DNA from: Pelodictyon luteolum DSM 273
GTDB taxonomy: Bacteria; Bacteroidota; Chlorobiia; Chlorobiales; Chlorobiaceae
NCBI RefSeq assembly: GCF_000012485.1
Contig: NC_007512.1
Coordinates: forward strand, 1,427,001 to 1,491,000
Length of the DNA: 64,000 bases
Direction: 5' to 3'
Numbering within the stretch: position 1 is the first letter of the stretch; each line of letters starts with the position of its first letter. The translations under genes and the position numbers were made by a program. The notes under the pieces are model-generated. The model worked only from the letters and a program-made list of their open reading frames with translations. It did no database searches and had not been told where the DNA came from. Below are positions 1-9,402 of this stretch, one piece after another.

Positions 1-2244
1 CAGCACCGACACCCGGTCGTGCAGCACCTTCACATCCACCGTCCGGTCCCGCCAGCGGACCGAGAAGGAGAGGCTCTCCCACTTTTTCGGCAGCCAGGGT
101 TTCAGGACCAGCCGGTCGGACTTGATTGAAAATCCTCCAAATCCGGAAATGACCGTCTGCCAGGTTCCGCCGACCGCTGCGGCATGTATGCCGAGATCGG
201 TGTTTTTGTGGAGGTTTTCAAGGTCGAACAGCGCCGTTTTCATGAAATAGCTGTAGGCATGCTGGCGCCGGCCGGCCTGGATTCCCATTATGGCGTGAAC
301 GCAGTGGCTGAGTGATGACTTGTGCGCCGTGCGCTTTTCATAGAAATCGTAGTTGACTTCGATCTCTTTACGCGTGAATGCATGAGGAAAGAGCATGATC
401 ATCATCAATACATCTCCCTGCTTGATGAGACGGGTCGAAGCAATGTTGCGGTATGTCACACCGCGGGGAAGCACCGGGTGCCCTTCACGGTCGAACCGGT
501 CGATCACATGGTCTTTCAGGGCGAAATAGCCGTCGAACTGCTCGATGACCCCTGTTTTCTGATCTCGCCTGAAGCCGAGCTTGCGGCTCATCCTCAGCCA
601 TGCCGCTGCTTCGGCACGGGTGAGGGAAAGTCGTTCGGAAAGGGCTTCGAGCACCTCCGGCCGGGATTTGCCGACATGCTTGAACAGCATGGCCGCCAGT
701 TTGAGGTGCCATTTGACGAGCGCATTGGTATAGGCATTGTTGTCGACATGCTCATGGAACTCATCGGGCCCGATGACGCAACGGATCTCGCATCGCTCCC
801 CGCTGTCGATCACACGGGAGGCCCAGAAGCGCGCCGTGAGGAAAATCATCTCCAGTCCGCAGTCAACGAGAAATGCCTCGTCTCCCGTAACACGGAAATA
901 CTTTTCCACACCGTATATCACATCAGAAACGATGTGATCCTCCTCCGCCCCCGTATAGATGAACCGGATGGTCCGCTCAAGCTTGGAGGCGAAACGCGGG
1001 GTCACATCAACACCGGTCGTTGCCGACTCCCATGCGTATTTTGCCCCTGCGTACCCCAGCCTCCGGGCGTTTTCCCTCGCACCCGGCAGCGTGTTGAACC
1101 GGTAGAGCAGCATGTTTCTGGCGATATCCGGGAAGTTGTAGATGAAGAACGGAAGGATGAAGATCTCCGTATCCCAGAACACGTGGCCGAGATAGCCCTC
1201 ACTGCTGAGAAACTTCGCCCCGACTCCCCCCGGTGCCGGCGGGCCGTTGATGAGAAGCTGGTAGATGTTGTAGCGAAGGGCTTTCTGGGCGGCATCATCA
1301 CCCTGTATCTGGACGTCGGCCTGTTTCCACCGTTCATCCCAGAGGCTCACATGGGAGCGGATCTCCGTCTGAACGCCCTTACGGACAAAGGCGCGGAGCC
1401 GGCATATGGCGTCTTTCATCATGGCCTCCGGCGGCACTTCCCTGGCGGTGGTGACAACGGAAAGCTTTTCAAACAGGTAGGGCTTTCCCCGCTGGACATC
1501 GAGGGTGATTTCGCTGGTGAACTTCTCCCCGTAGATCCTCGGTTCCCATTTCAGATGCTGCCCCGGCGGTGCAACCAGCCGCCAGGAAGCTGCCTCGGCA
1601 ATGCGCATTTCCTGCTCCCGGGTCTTCATCTCCAGGTACATGAAGTTGCGTCCGCGCTCGATTTTTTCGAGCTGCAGGTGCTTCAGCAGTTCTTCAGGAA
1701 AGTAGCCGCGATTGCAGACACCGCCGTTCAGCCCGCTGAACACGCGGAGCGGACCGGAAAAATTCCGCGGGGTTATTCTGACAAGCATGCATCCGTAATG
1801 CTGGTTATGCAGCATGACAATGCGGAGGGTCTCAAGGGTGAGGATCTTTCCTGTAGGGTGGCGGTAGGTGGTTCTACGGTGCAGCGCACCTTTTTTGAGG
1901 TCGAGGATCTGCTCATGCTGGATGGCGCGGGAGGTGGACAGGCAGAACTTCTGGCCCTCCACCCAGAGCGACAGGTCGGTCCACATCGGGCACTTGACCA
2001 GTTCCTCCACATCAGCTTCGGACTTGTCGTACACACCGGAAATGTACATCCCTCCGGCATGGCCGGATGGCAGTTCCTCAAGGCTGCCCCTGATATTGAG
2101 GTAACCGTTGCCGAGCGTCAGGAGGGTCTCGTTGATGCGGATATGCTTTTCACTCCGCCGGAATCCGCTCTTGCGAAGGAGCCACTCCTCCTTAGAAAGC
2201 TCCAAAAGGCTATCAGCCCAGGGTACTCTTGCATCCGCTCCCAT
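1..2244 (-). CDS. Glycoside hydrolase family 65 protein (disaccharide phosphorylase type), C-terminus cut by window edge
   Basis: Reading the minus strand from ATG at 2244 gives 748 uninterrupted codons to base 1, so the C-terminus lies outside. The start is backed by a strong GGGGAGG ribosome site five bases upstream. The protein begins with the N-terminal beta-sandwich typical of GH65 (LLTLGNGYLNIRGSLEE), has the (alpha/alpha)6-barrel entry motif [15 protein letters not shown], and the catalytic acid motif IGPDEFHEHVDNNAYTN with Glu as proton donor. The later AHKSSLSHC matches the phosphate-binding region of maltose, trehalose and kojibiose phosphorylases. Family members split an alpha-glucoside with phosphate to beta-glucose 1-phosphate, or hydrolyse it; the substrate cannot be read from sequence. 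A second GH65 gene fused to a mutase is at 57249. Confidence 0.9.
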   Translation of the reverse strand, partial: MGADARVPWADSLLELSKEEWLLRKSGFRRSEKHIRINETLLTLGNGYLNIRGSLEELPSGHAGGMYISGVYDKSEADVEELVKCPMWTDLSLWVEGQKFCLSTSRAIQHEQILDLKKGALHRRTTYRHPTGKILTLETLRIVMLHNQHYGCMLVRITPRNFSGPLRVFSGLNGGVCNRGYFPEELLKHLQLEKIERGRNFMYLEMKTREQEMRIAEAASWRLVAPPGQHLKWEPRIYGEKFTSEITLDVQRGKPYLFEKLSVVTTAREVPPEAMMKDAICRLRAFVRKGVQTEIRSHVSLWDERWKQADVQIQGDDAAQKALRYNIYQLLINGPPAPGGVGAKFLSSEGYLGHVFWDTEIFILPFFIYNFPDIARNMLLYRFNTLPGARENARRLGYAGAKYAWESATTGVDVTPRFASKLERTIRFIYTGAEEDHIVSDVIYGVEKYFRVTGDEAFLVDCGLEMIFLTARFWASRVIDSGERCEIRCVIGPDEFHEHVDNNAYTNALVKWHLKLAAMLFKHVGKSRPEVLEALSERLSLTRAEAAAWLRMSRKLGFRRDQKTGVIEQFDGYFALKDHVIDRFDREGHPVLPRGVTYRNIASTRLIKQGDVLMMIMLFPHAFTRKEIEVNYDFYEKRTAHKSSLSHCVHAIMGIQAGRRQHAYSYFMKTALFDLENLHKNTDLGIHAAAVGGTWQTVISGFGGFSIKSDRLVLKPWLPKKWESLSFSVRWRDRTVDVKVLHDRVSVL

Positions 2245-2585
2245 GACAACCTCCCCGGGAAATGTTCCCGTTCCTTCATTTACAGTGGGGGATGATGAAA
2301 AATTAAACGGCCTCCCTCCCAAAAAAGTTCAATGAGCGCCCTGAAGAATACAGCCAGGGGCACGGTGGATACAGTGTCCTGTAAGGGAAATTCGGAACAG
2401 CACAAAAAAACTACTGCCAGAAGAGGCTGATTTCAGGGGTCCCGGTATGGGGATAACGCATTTTTTCTTATTATTTAAGAACACGGCGCCCCCCAAGAAG
2501 GCGACCGACGGATCCATGCTCAAACCGACGAGCGGTCCACCGGTTGCAAGAAGCCGTTTTACCAATGCTTTAACCGCCACCTGTC
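2245..2585. other. Divergent intergenic region
   Basis: This stretch of about 340 bases separates the minus-strand GH65 gene from the plus-strand leucine-rich-repeat gene, so promoters for both should lie here. It has an AT-rich patch around 2458-2482. I see no promoter good enough to call, no hairpin terminator and no RNA gene. Confidence 0.6.
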
Positions 2586-3788
2586 TTGGAGCAAAACACC
2601 TACAACCAATGCCCCGTCTGCAGCTTCCCCCTCACTGCTGACAGCGCCGTCTGCCCCCGGTGCGGCAACGACATTCTCGAAGAGATCTCCTCGCTTGACC
2701 AGCAGGACAGGGAACGGCATAACCGTACCATAGAAGATAAAAAAGCCGAATGGTACACCCGCTGCCTGACCGACAAGCTCGCCGGGTTCCAGCCCCCCGA
2801 AGAGGACACCCCGGTAGAAATAAAAGAGAACCGGGAAGCCCGCCATATCTGCTGCAGCCCCGATGAAGCCGAATTCCTCCGCACAACCAGCCGCAGGGAC
2901 CTGCTCCGCGATAGCGGACTGCGGAAAAAATGGTGGGAGTCACTGACCGCCGAGTGGAAAGACGTGGTCCGCCACACCCTGAAAGTGGTTCGGGACCCCG
3001 CTGACAATGAACTGCTCGCTTTTTTCGACACCACGCATCTGCGCTGCGACAACCGCAGGATCCATGATCTCCTCCCGGTCGCGCCCCTCGAAAAGCTTCA
3101 GCAGCTGCGGTGCGACGAGTCCCCCGTCGAAAGCCTTGAGCCTGTCGCCGGCCTCACGAACCTGCAGCGTATGTATGCCTTCGACTGCGATTTTTCTTCC
3201 CTTGAGCCGCTTCGCGGACTGAAAACCCTCAAACTGCTCTGGATTTCGAGCACAAGGGTCGCCTCACTTGAACCGATACGCGACCTGGAAAACCTTGAGG
3301 AACTCTACTGCTCCGAAACCCCGATCACCGACCTCTCTGCGCTGAGGAACCTCAAGGCCCTGGAAAAACTCAGCTGCTATAAAACAGGGATCACATCCAT
3401 CGACGCGCTCTCGGACCTGGAAAACCTGATAGAACTCGGCATCAACAATTCGGCGGTCAACGACCTCTCGCCGCTTTCTGCTCTCAAGAACCTTGAATAC
3501 CTCCGCTGCAATAAAACCGCCATCGAGAGCATCGAACCGCTCCGTAACCTGCCGTTCCTCCGCGAACTCAGCATTGCAGCAACTCCGGTAAGCAGCATCG
3601 AGCCCCTTGAGATGCACAGCGAACTCGAAGAGCTTGACATTTCCTATACCCAGGTACGCTCAATCGAGCCGGTCATGGCCCATGAAAGCCTTGAGAAACT
3701 GGAACTGACTGCGGGCCGGATACCCGACATCGAGCTCGAACGCTTTATTGAACTGCACCCGGACTGCGAGGTCATCCTGAAAAGCTGA
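2586..3788 (+). CDS. Zinc-ribbon leucine-rich-repeat protein
   Basis: The 400-residue protein opens with a two-pair cysteine zinc ribbon (CPVC, then CPRCG 15 residues later), followed by a charged linker of about 130 residues. From about residue 155 to the end are roughly ten tandem 22-residue leucine-rich repeats of internalin-like spacing (for example LEELYCSETPITDLSALRNL). No signal peptide or membrane segment is visible, so a cytoplasmic role in protein binding is inferred; no partner can be named. The start is TTG: a TAA lies 15 bases upstream in frame and no ATG or GTG precedes the zinc ribbon. There is no clear ribosome site, so expression may be low. The gene stands alone, divergent from GH65 and convergent with the oadB-like gene. 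Confidence 0.8.
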   Translation: MEQNTYNQCPVCSFPLTADSAVCPRCGNDILEEISSLDQQDRERHNRTIEDKKAEWYTRCLTDKLAGFQPPEEDTPVEIKENREARHICCSPDEAEFLRTTSRRDLLRDSGLRKKWWESLTAEWKDVVRHTLKVVRDPADNELLAFFDTTHLRCDNRRIHDLLPVAPLEKLQQLRCDESPVESLEPVAGLTNLQRMYAFDCDFSSLEPLRGLKTLKLLWISSTRVASLEPIRDLENLEELYCSETPITDLSALRNLKALEKLSCYKTGITSIDALSDLENLIELGINNSAVNDLSPLSALKNLEYLRCNKTAIESIEPLRNLPFLRELSIAATPVSSIEPLEMHSELEELDISYTQVRSIEPVMAHESLEKLELTAGRIPDIELERFIELHPDCEVILKS

Positions 3789-3840
3789 CCGGAAGAAAAC
3801 GCGGGATACACTCCCCCATACCCTATACCTCCCAAGAACG

Positions 3841-3870
3841 CAGAATGGCGGCCCGATGGCCGCCATTCTG
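3841..3870. terminator. Perfect hairpin between convergent genes
   Basis: A 13-base-pair perfect stem (CAGAATGGCGGCC with GGCCGCCATTCTG) closes a 4-base CGAT loop between the stops of the LRR gene (plus) and the oadB-like gene (minus). It probably serves both directions. No long T run follows on either side, so it is not a textbook intrinsic terminator. Confidence 0.6.
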
Positions 3871-3915
3871 GCGTATTGCCTGTGCCTGCATTCGCCGGCA
3901 CCATGGTCCTGAATG

Positions 3916-5466
3916 TTACATGAACACAGCGAGGAGTAGACCCGCGGCAACCGCAGAGCCGATGACGCCGGACACGTTCGGCCCCATGGCATGCATCAGG
4001 AGGAAGTTGTGCGGATCAGACTCAAGACCGACCTTGTTCGCTACACGGGCGGCCATCGGCACAGCCGAGACGCCGGCTGAACCGATAAGCGGATTGATCT
4101 TCTGCTTGAGGAAGAGGTTCATGAACCGAGCCATGAGGATACCGCCGGCCGTACCGACAGAGAAGGCGATGAGACCGAGGATGAGGATGCCGAGGGTCTC
4201 GATGTTCAGGAACTTCTCTGCAGAGAGCTTGCTGCCGACACCGAGTCCGAGGAAAATGGTGACGATATTGATGAGGGCGTTCTGGGACGTATCACTGAGC
4301 CTGTCAACAACACCGCACTCGCGCATCAGGTTACCGAACATGAGGAACCCGATGAGGGGAGCAGTTGAGGGCAACAGAAGCGCGCAGAGCAGGATCACGA
4401 CGAGCGGGAAAATGATCTTCTCCCTCTTCGATACATAACGGAGCTGGCTCATCTTGATCTTGCGCTCAGCTTCGGTAGTGAAGAACTTCATGATCGGGGG
4501 CTGGATGATCGGCACAAGCGCCATATAAGAATAGGCGGCAACAGCAATGCTGCCGAGCAGCGCCGGGCTGAGACGGGAAGCCACAAAAATCGAGGTCGGA
4601 CCGTCGGCACCGCCGATGATGCCAATGGAAGCGGCATCCTTCATGGTAAAGTTGATACCCGGAACATACTGCGAGAGAACGAGTGCGCCGATAAGGGTCG
4701 TGAAAATACCAAGCTGGGCAGCACCGCCGAGCAGGGCGGTTTTCGGGTTGGCGATCATCGGACCGAAATCGGTCATGGCGCCGACACCCATGAAGATGAG
4801 CAGCGGGAAGACACCGGTTTCGATGCCGACATGGAACACATAGTAAAGAATGCCGCCCTCATCATTGATATAGGCCAGCGGTATGTTCGAAAACACAGCG
4901 CCCATGCCGATCGGAATGAGAAGCAGCGGCTCAAACCCTTTGGAAATGCCAAGGTAGATGAGGAGAATGCCAACGCTGATCATGAGCAGACGGCCGAGAC
5001 CTTCAGTCCATATCAGGTTGTTGTCGGTAATGAGGGCATAGATGCCGGTGCTCTCCATGAGGTTGTTCATCACCAAGCCGATCGACAGCCTCTCGTGGGT
5101 CACTTCGGATCCCTGGATGTTCACGAGGAGGTCTTCCCGGGAAATCCGGATGAGTTCAGTCCCGGCAGGAATCGGCGAGTACTTGTGATAGAGGGAATCG
5201 TTGATGTAGGTGATGTGGCCCGAAACGCCGGCAGTCACCGTAATCTTGTTATGGGCCTCATCAGAAAAGAGGGCGAGAAAATCTCCCTGCTTTACCTCGT
5301 CACCAACCTTCAGGTTCCGGCTGTCGCGTATCGGGACCTTCACCAATTCAAGGCTGTCGGGAACCTGAAGGGTCACCGAATTGCCTTCGGTCTGGAAAAA
5401 AGTCTGGGAAAACCCTGCCGTACTGAAGAGCAGCAGGGAAAACACGACTAACAGTAATTTGCGCAT
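3916..5466 (-). CDS. oadB: Sodium-translocating decarboxylase beta subunit with extra N-terminal secreted barrel domain
   Basis: From about residue 125 to 516 this is the polytopic beta subunit of Na+-pumping oxaloacetate/glutaconyl-CoA/methylmalonyl-CoA decarboxylases. It shows many hydrophobic helices and the conserved [19 protein letters not shown] loop, which belongs to the region that decarboxylates carboxybiotin and moves Na+. Unlike the roughly 375-430-residue classical form, it starts with a signal-peptide-like stretch ([20 protein letters not shown]). A lipoyl/biotinyl-like barrel sandwich of about 90 residues follows ([19 protein letters not shown], then a VSGHI turn). The usual Met-Lys-Met tip is EAHNK, so it is probably not biotinylated. 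The gene follows the gamma and alpha subunits in one minus-strand operon. Confidence 0.88.
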   Translation of the reverse strand: MRKLLLVVFSLLLFSTAGFSQTFFQTEGNSVTLQVPDSLELVKVPIRDSRNLKVGDEVKQGDFLALFSDEAHNKITVTAGVSGHITYINDSLYHKYSPIPAGTELIRISREDLLVNIQGSEVTHERLSIGLVMNNLMESTGIYALITDNNLIWTEGLGRLLMISVGILLIYLGISKGFEPLLLIPIGMGAVFSNIPLAYINDEGGILYYVFHVGIETGVFPLLIFMGVGAMTDFGPMIANPKTALLGGAAQLGIFTTLIGALVLSQYVPGINFTMKDAASIGIIGGADGPTSIFVASRLSPALLGSIAVAAYSYMALVPIIQPPIMKFFTTEAERKIKMSQLRYVSKREKIIFPLVVILLCALLLPSTAPLIGFLMFGNLMRECGVVDRLSDTSQNALINIVTIFLGLGVGSKLSAEKFLNIETLGILILGLIAFSVGTAGGILMARFMNLFLKQKINPLIGSAGVSAVPMAARVANKVGLESDPHNFLLMHAMGPNVSGVIGSAVAAGLLLAVFM

Positions 5467-5506
5467 AGTTGTGGTTTGAAACCTATGAATTTTTCAGGGG
5501 TGCGCT

Positions 5507-5542
5507 CCCCATCCCTCCACACTGACAGCTGAAAGGATGGGG
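5507..5542. repeat. Inverted repeat between oadA and oadB
   Basis: CCCCATCC and GGATGGGG face each other across 20 bases in the 95-base gap between the alpha and beta subunit genes. It may attenuate or stabilise the polycistronic message; no T run marks it as a full terminator. Confidence 0.4.
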
Positions 5543-5561
5543 GCGTGTCACTCCGGTTTTA

Positions 5562-7409
5562 TCAGGCGATGTATACGAGCACGTCACCGGTTGCCACCGT
5601 ATCGCCGACGGCGACATCAATGGAGACGACTTTTCCAGCCCTCGGCGACTTGACGGGAGACTCCATCTTCATGGCCTCGATGATGGCGATCTCATCACCC
5701 TCGGCAACCGTGTCACCGACTTCGACGGAGATGGCCATGACGGTTCCGGGAAGAGAGGTTTCAACAGGAACGCCCTCACCTGAAGAAGGAACGGCTGCAG
5801 GTGCTGCTTCTGCGACAGGTTTCACGGCGCCGGTTCCATCGGCGACCGAAACATTGAAGGACTTGCCGTCCACGGTAACGATATAGTTTGACATACAGGA
5901 TTTCTGGGGTTTGACGATGAGTTCATTAAGACGCTGATTCACATTCTTCGGTTCGGCCGTGCCATGCTTTTTTGCCACCTTTGCAGCCATTTCAGCCTCA
6001 ACATCAGCTTTGTAGCGGATGCCGAGCGGCTTGTCGCCCTGGAGGAACGAAATCCCTTTTGCGCCGCATGTTGCAGCGATGAAGATGTTCTCTTCCGTGA
6101 CGGGAACGCCTGCTTTCTCAAGCAGCGAACGGTTGTAGGCAATGCCGAGCTCGGGGTTGCGGTCATTGATGTCGTGCACATCCTCTTTCGTCGGCTGAAG
6201 TCCGAGCTGTTCGGATGCAAGCCGCACCACTTCCGGATCAGGCTCTGCAGGGGTGTTGCCGAAATAGCCGAGCACCATCTTGCCGTAGCTGTCGGTGATC
6301 TTCGTCCAGGGGCCCTGCACGGTGTTTGCGAAAGCCTGCTGGAAATAGAACTGGGAAACCGGGGTGACGGACGAGCCGAACCCGCCCTTGGCGACCACTT
6401 CACGCATGTTGCGGATGACCTCCGGGAACAGGTGCAGGGTGTTGTTGTCGCGCATCATCTGGGTGTTGGCCGTAAGCGCGCCGCCGGGCATCGGCGAGAA
6501 CGGGATGACGGGGTTGACCTCTTTGGCTTCCGGCGGCATGTAGTACTTCTCCATCCGTTCAGCAAAGAGCGCCTCGACCTCGATGTACTTCTCGGGATCG
6601 ATGTCAAGCGTATAGTCGGTGCCGCGCAGGCGGTGCCACATGGTGAGGATGTCGACCTCGGCCGTGCCTCCGCTGACGGGAGCCATGGCAAGATCGATGA
6701 TGTCCGCTCCGCCTTCAATTGCGGCGAAGTTGCAGGCCACGCCCATACCGGCGGTGTCATGGGTGTGGAACTCGATGATGGTACCCTCTGGGAGCATCGC
6801 ACGTGCGCCCTTGATTGATTCATAGACCACCGTCGGGGTCGTCACGCCGGAAGCGTCCTTGAAGGCAACGCTGTCGAACGGAATGCCGGCGTCAAGGATC
6901 TCACGAAGCTTGTCGAGGTAGAACTTCGGGGTGTGGCAGTAGCTCTCCTTCAGTCCCGGAGGAAGGCCCATGAGGGCAATGACGACCTGATGCTTGAGGC
7001 CCGCATTGTGGATGCACTGGCCGGAGTATGCGATATTGCGCACATCCATCAGGGCGTCGAAGTTGCGGATGGTGGTGATGCCGTGCTTCTTGAACATCCT
7101 TGCGTGCAGGTCGATGATGTCGCGCGACTGCGATACCAGACCGACGACGTTCGCACCCCTTGAAAGGGTCTGGAGGTTGATGTCGGGACCAACAACCCTG
7201 CGGGCGGCGTCCATCATCTCGAAGGCATCCTCCTGGCAGTAGAAGTACAGGCTCTGGAACCGGGCGCCTCCACCGATCTCGAAATTATCCGTCCCGGCTG
7301 CAACGGCAGCCTCGAGAGCGGGGATGAAATCCTCAGTCTTCACCCGTGCGCCGTAACAGGACTGGAACCCGTCACGGAATGATACATCCATAAACCGTAT
7401 TCTTTTCAT
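5562..7409 (-). CDS. oadA: Biotin-dependent decarboxylase alpha subunit / pyruvate carboxylase subunit B
   Basis: The 615-residue protein has an N-terminal HMGL-like carboxyltransferase barrel (opening MKRIRFMDVSFRDGFQS, with the metal-site motif EFHTHDTAGMG near residue 215). A PycB/OadA conserved region and a C-terminal biotinyl domain follow, with the modified lysine in EAMKMESPV about 40 residues from the end. An Ala/Pro-rich linker precedes the biotinyl domain, as in OadA. It transfers the carboxyl group of oxaloacetate (or a related 2-oxo acid) to biotin, or the reverse in pyruvate carboxylation. With the gamma and beta subunits on either side it should form a membrane Na+-pumping complex. 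No biotin carboxylase gene is adjacent, which favours a decarboxylase. Confidence 0.92.
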   Translation of the reverse strand: MKRIRFMDVSFRDGFQSCYGARVKTEDFIPALEAAVAAGTDNFEIGGGARFQSLYFYCQEDAFEMMDAARRVVGPDINLQTLSRGANVVGLVSQSRDIIDLHARMFKKHGITTIRNFDALMDVRNIAYSGQCIHNAGLKHQVVIALMGLPPGLKESYCHTPKFYLDKLREILDAGIPFDSVAFKDASGVTTPTVVYESIKGARAMLPEGTIIEFHTHDTAGMGVACNFAAIEGGADIIDLAMAPVSGGTAEVDILTMWHRLRGTDYTLDIDPEKYIEVEALFAERMEKYYMPPEAKEVNPVIPFSPMPGGALTANTQMMRDNNTLHLFPEVIRNMREVVAKGGFGSSVTPVSQFYFQQAFANTVQGPWTKITDSYGKMVLGYFGNTPAEPDPEVVRLASEQLGLQPTKEDVHDINDRNPELGIAYNRSLLEKAGVPVTEENIFIAATCGAKGISFLQGDKPLGIRYKADVEAEMAAKVAKKHGTAEPKNVNQRLNELIVKPQKSCMSNYIVTVDGKSFNVSVADGTGAVKPVAEAAPAAVPSSGEGVPVETSLPGTVMAISVEVGDTVAEGDEIAIIEAMKMESPVKSPRAGKVVSIDVAVGDTVATGDVLVYIA

Positions 7410-7486
7410 GTGCCTTCTTTGGTTTTATTGAGCTTTTTCAGTTCGTCGATACGTTTTCAGCCGCCGTGCATGGCCCGGGCTGAGCT

Positions 7487-7768
7487 TTAAGACTGCCGTG
7501 CGGCATGGGCATGGACCGCCGCGGTTATCACTGCCGTCATTCTGGCCGCATCGCCTGCGGTTCCCATGGTGGCGGCAGCTTTCTTCATATCCTTTTCCCT
7601 CTTTTTCCGCCGCTTGGACTCGATCTCGTCAAGGATGCTCTTCTCTTCATCGAGCGCATGGGTTCTGAACACATTCGAAAGGATCTTGATCATCATGATC
7701 ATCAGCATGATGAACACATACACGGTGAGCATACCCACCACCATGAGAATTACGCCGTCAAACGCCAT
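7487..7768 (-). CDS. oadG: Sodium pump decarboxylase gamma subunit (OadG-like)
   Basis: The 93-residue product has one N-terminal transmembrane helix rich in Met, Ile and Val (about residues 5-30), then a charged Lys/Glu/Arg segment and an Ala/His tail ending VHAHAARQS. That is the plan of OadG, which anchors the alpha subunit to the membrane beta subunit and binds Zn2+ through C-terminal residues. Sequence conservation is weak in this family, so the call relies on layout and on position just upstream of oadA and oadB in the same direction. It lies about 70 bases downstream of the fumarase gene and may share its transcript. Confidence 0.8.
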   Translation of the reverse strand: MAFDGVILMVVGMLTVYVFIMLMIMMIKILSNVFRTHALDEEKSILDEIESKRRKKREKDMKKAAATMGTAGDAARMTAVITAAVHAHAARQS

Positions 7769-7837
7769 AGCTTCGATTTTTATTGATTGTTGAGTAGCAA
7801 AACGGAACCCCGTCAGTCCGGCACCGGCCGGAACACC

Positions 7838-9361
7838 TTACCCTGCTGCCTCGAGGGCGCGCTTCGAATCGTTCTCTATCTCGCTGTGAAGGCTGTTGCC
7901 GTGTGCGTCCATGGTTACGATGGCCGGGAACCCTTCGACCTCGAAATGCCACATCGCTTCCGGCACGCCCATCTCCTCAAGCAGATCCACACCGGTGACC
8001 TTCTTGATGCACGCCGCATAGTACTGCGCAGCACCGCCGATTGCGTTCAGGTAAACCGCCCCGTGCTCCTGGAGCCCGGCCAGGGTCTTCGGCCCCATGC
8101 CGCCCTTGCCGATGATGGCGCGCAGGCCGAGTTTCTTTATGACGTCCGCCTGGTAAGGCTCTTCACGGATCGAGGTTGTCGGGCCTGCAGCGTTGACGGC
8201 GTAAGATCCGTCCTCGTTTTTAAGGATGACCGGTCCGCAGTGATAGAGCACTCCCCCGCGGGTATCGACCCCTTCGGGAAGGTCATGGTGCATGATGTAG
8301 TGATGGAAGGCATCCCTGCCGGTATGCATTTCGCCGCTGACGAGCACCACGTCGCCGACCCTCAGCGAGCGTACCTCCTCTTCGGTGAGAGGGGCCTTCA
8401 GCACCACCTCTTTTCCGGTGAGAGGCATCCCCTCCCCTTTGGCCATGCGGGTGATTTCATTTTCGTCACGGAACTGCCACTCTTTCACCGACCCGTCAGC
8501 CGGATCGACAATGATGCCGAGACGGCGGTAGGCCCAGCAGTTGTATGCCACAGACACGAAAAAGCTTGCCGGCACCCGGTGCGACTTGCCGATCTTGCAG
8601 CCGAGCAGGGTGGTTTTTCCGCCGAAGCCCATCGGGCCGATGCCGAACGTGTTTGCCGAAGCCATGATGCTCTCTTCGAGGCCCTGCAGATCATGATCCG
8701 GATTGGTGTCGTCGACCCGGCGGAAGAGCTGTTTTTTGGCAAGCTCGTAGCCGCTGGTGCGGTCTCCCCCGACGCCGACGCCGATGAAGCCCGGGCTGCA
8801 GCCCTGACCCTGCGCCTGCCAGACCGAGTGGAGGATGCACTTGCGCACGCCGTCGATATCGCGTGCCGCCCTGCCGAGTCCGGGAACCTCCATCGGAAGG
8901 GAATACTGGATGTTCTTGTTCTCGCAGCCGCCGCCCTTCAGGATGAGGCGCACTTCGATGTCCTCTTTTTCCCAGGGCTCGAAGTGGATGACGGGGACAT
9001 GGCATCCGAGATTGTTTCCGGAATTCTTTCCGGTGATGGCATCAACTGCATTCGGGCGGAGTTTGCCGGTACGCGATGCCTCAGCGATCGCTTCTTCGAT
9101 CTCCCGCTTCATGAAGAGCTGATCGACGCCTTTCGGGGCGTGGATGAAGAATGTCGGCATGCCGGTGTCCTGGCAGACCGGAGCGACGCGGTCGACCGCC
9201 ATATCGATGTTGAGCGAAATGGCCGACATGGAAAGCCCTGCCCTGGAATCCGGATCCTCTCTCTCTATGGCCGCAGCAATGGCACGGCGGACATCGCTCG
9301 GAAGGTTGGCGGAGGTCTCGGTGATCAGCGACAGTACTGAATTGCGGAAGTTCGTCATCAT
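7838..9361 (-). CDS. fumA: Fumarate hydratase, class I (iron-sulfur)
   Basis: The 507-residue protein is full length for the class I, oxygen-sensitive [4Fe-4S] fumarase: an N-terminal alpha domain and a C-terminal beta domain in one chain. Candidate cluster cysteines appear in APVCQDTGMP, in GGGCENKN and in GQGCSPGFIGVGVGGDRTSG. It interconverts fumarate and malate. In green sulfur bacteria this is a step of the reductive TCA cycle, and the neighbouring oadGAB genes act on oxaloacetate, the next intermediate. The first two codons are both ATG; either 9361 or 9358 may be used. Confidence 0.94.
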   Translation of the reverse strand: MMTNFRNSVLSLITETSANLPSDVRRAIAAAIEREDPDSRAGLSMSAISLNIDMAVDRVAPVCQDTGMPTFFIHAPKGVDQLFMKREIEEAIAEASRTGKLRPNAVDAITGKNSGNNLGCHVPVIHFEPWEKEDIEVRLILKGGGCENKNIQYSLPMEVPGLGRAARDIDGVRKCILHSVWQAQGQGCSPGFIGVGVGGDRTSGYELAKKQLFRRVDDTNPDHDLQGLEESIMASANTFGIGPMGFGGKTTLLGCKIGKSHRVPASFFVSVAYNCWAYRRLGIIVDPADGSVKEWQFRDENEITRMAKGEGMPLTGKEVVLKAPLTEEEVRSLRVGDVVLVSGEMHTGRDAFHHYIMHHDLPEGVDTRGGVLYHCGPVILKNEDGSYAVNAAGPTTSIREEPYQADVIKKLGLRAIIGKGGMGPKTLAGLQEHGAVYLNAIGGAAQYYAACIKKVTGVDLLEEMGVPEAMWHFEVEGFPAIVTMDAHGNSLHSEIENDSKRALEAAG

Positions 9362-9402
9362 AACAAAAAAGCTATGCGGTTCAATGAAATTTCTACTGGC
9401 AC

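Noticed and set aside
322-2295. Long plus-strand open frame of 657 codons
   Set aside because: The opposite strand encodes a complete GH65 sequence with catalytic motifs and a strong ribosome site; the plus frame is a shadow caused by high GC.
7838-9361. Plus-strand frame of 517 codons opposite fumarase (7787-9340)
   Set aside because: The minus strand gives an unmistakable class I fumarase; the other frame is a shadow.
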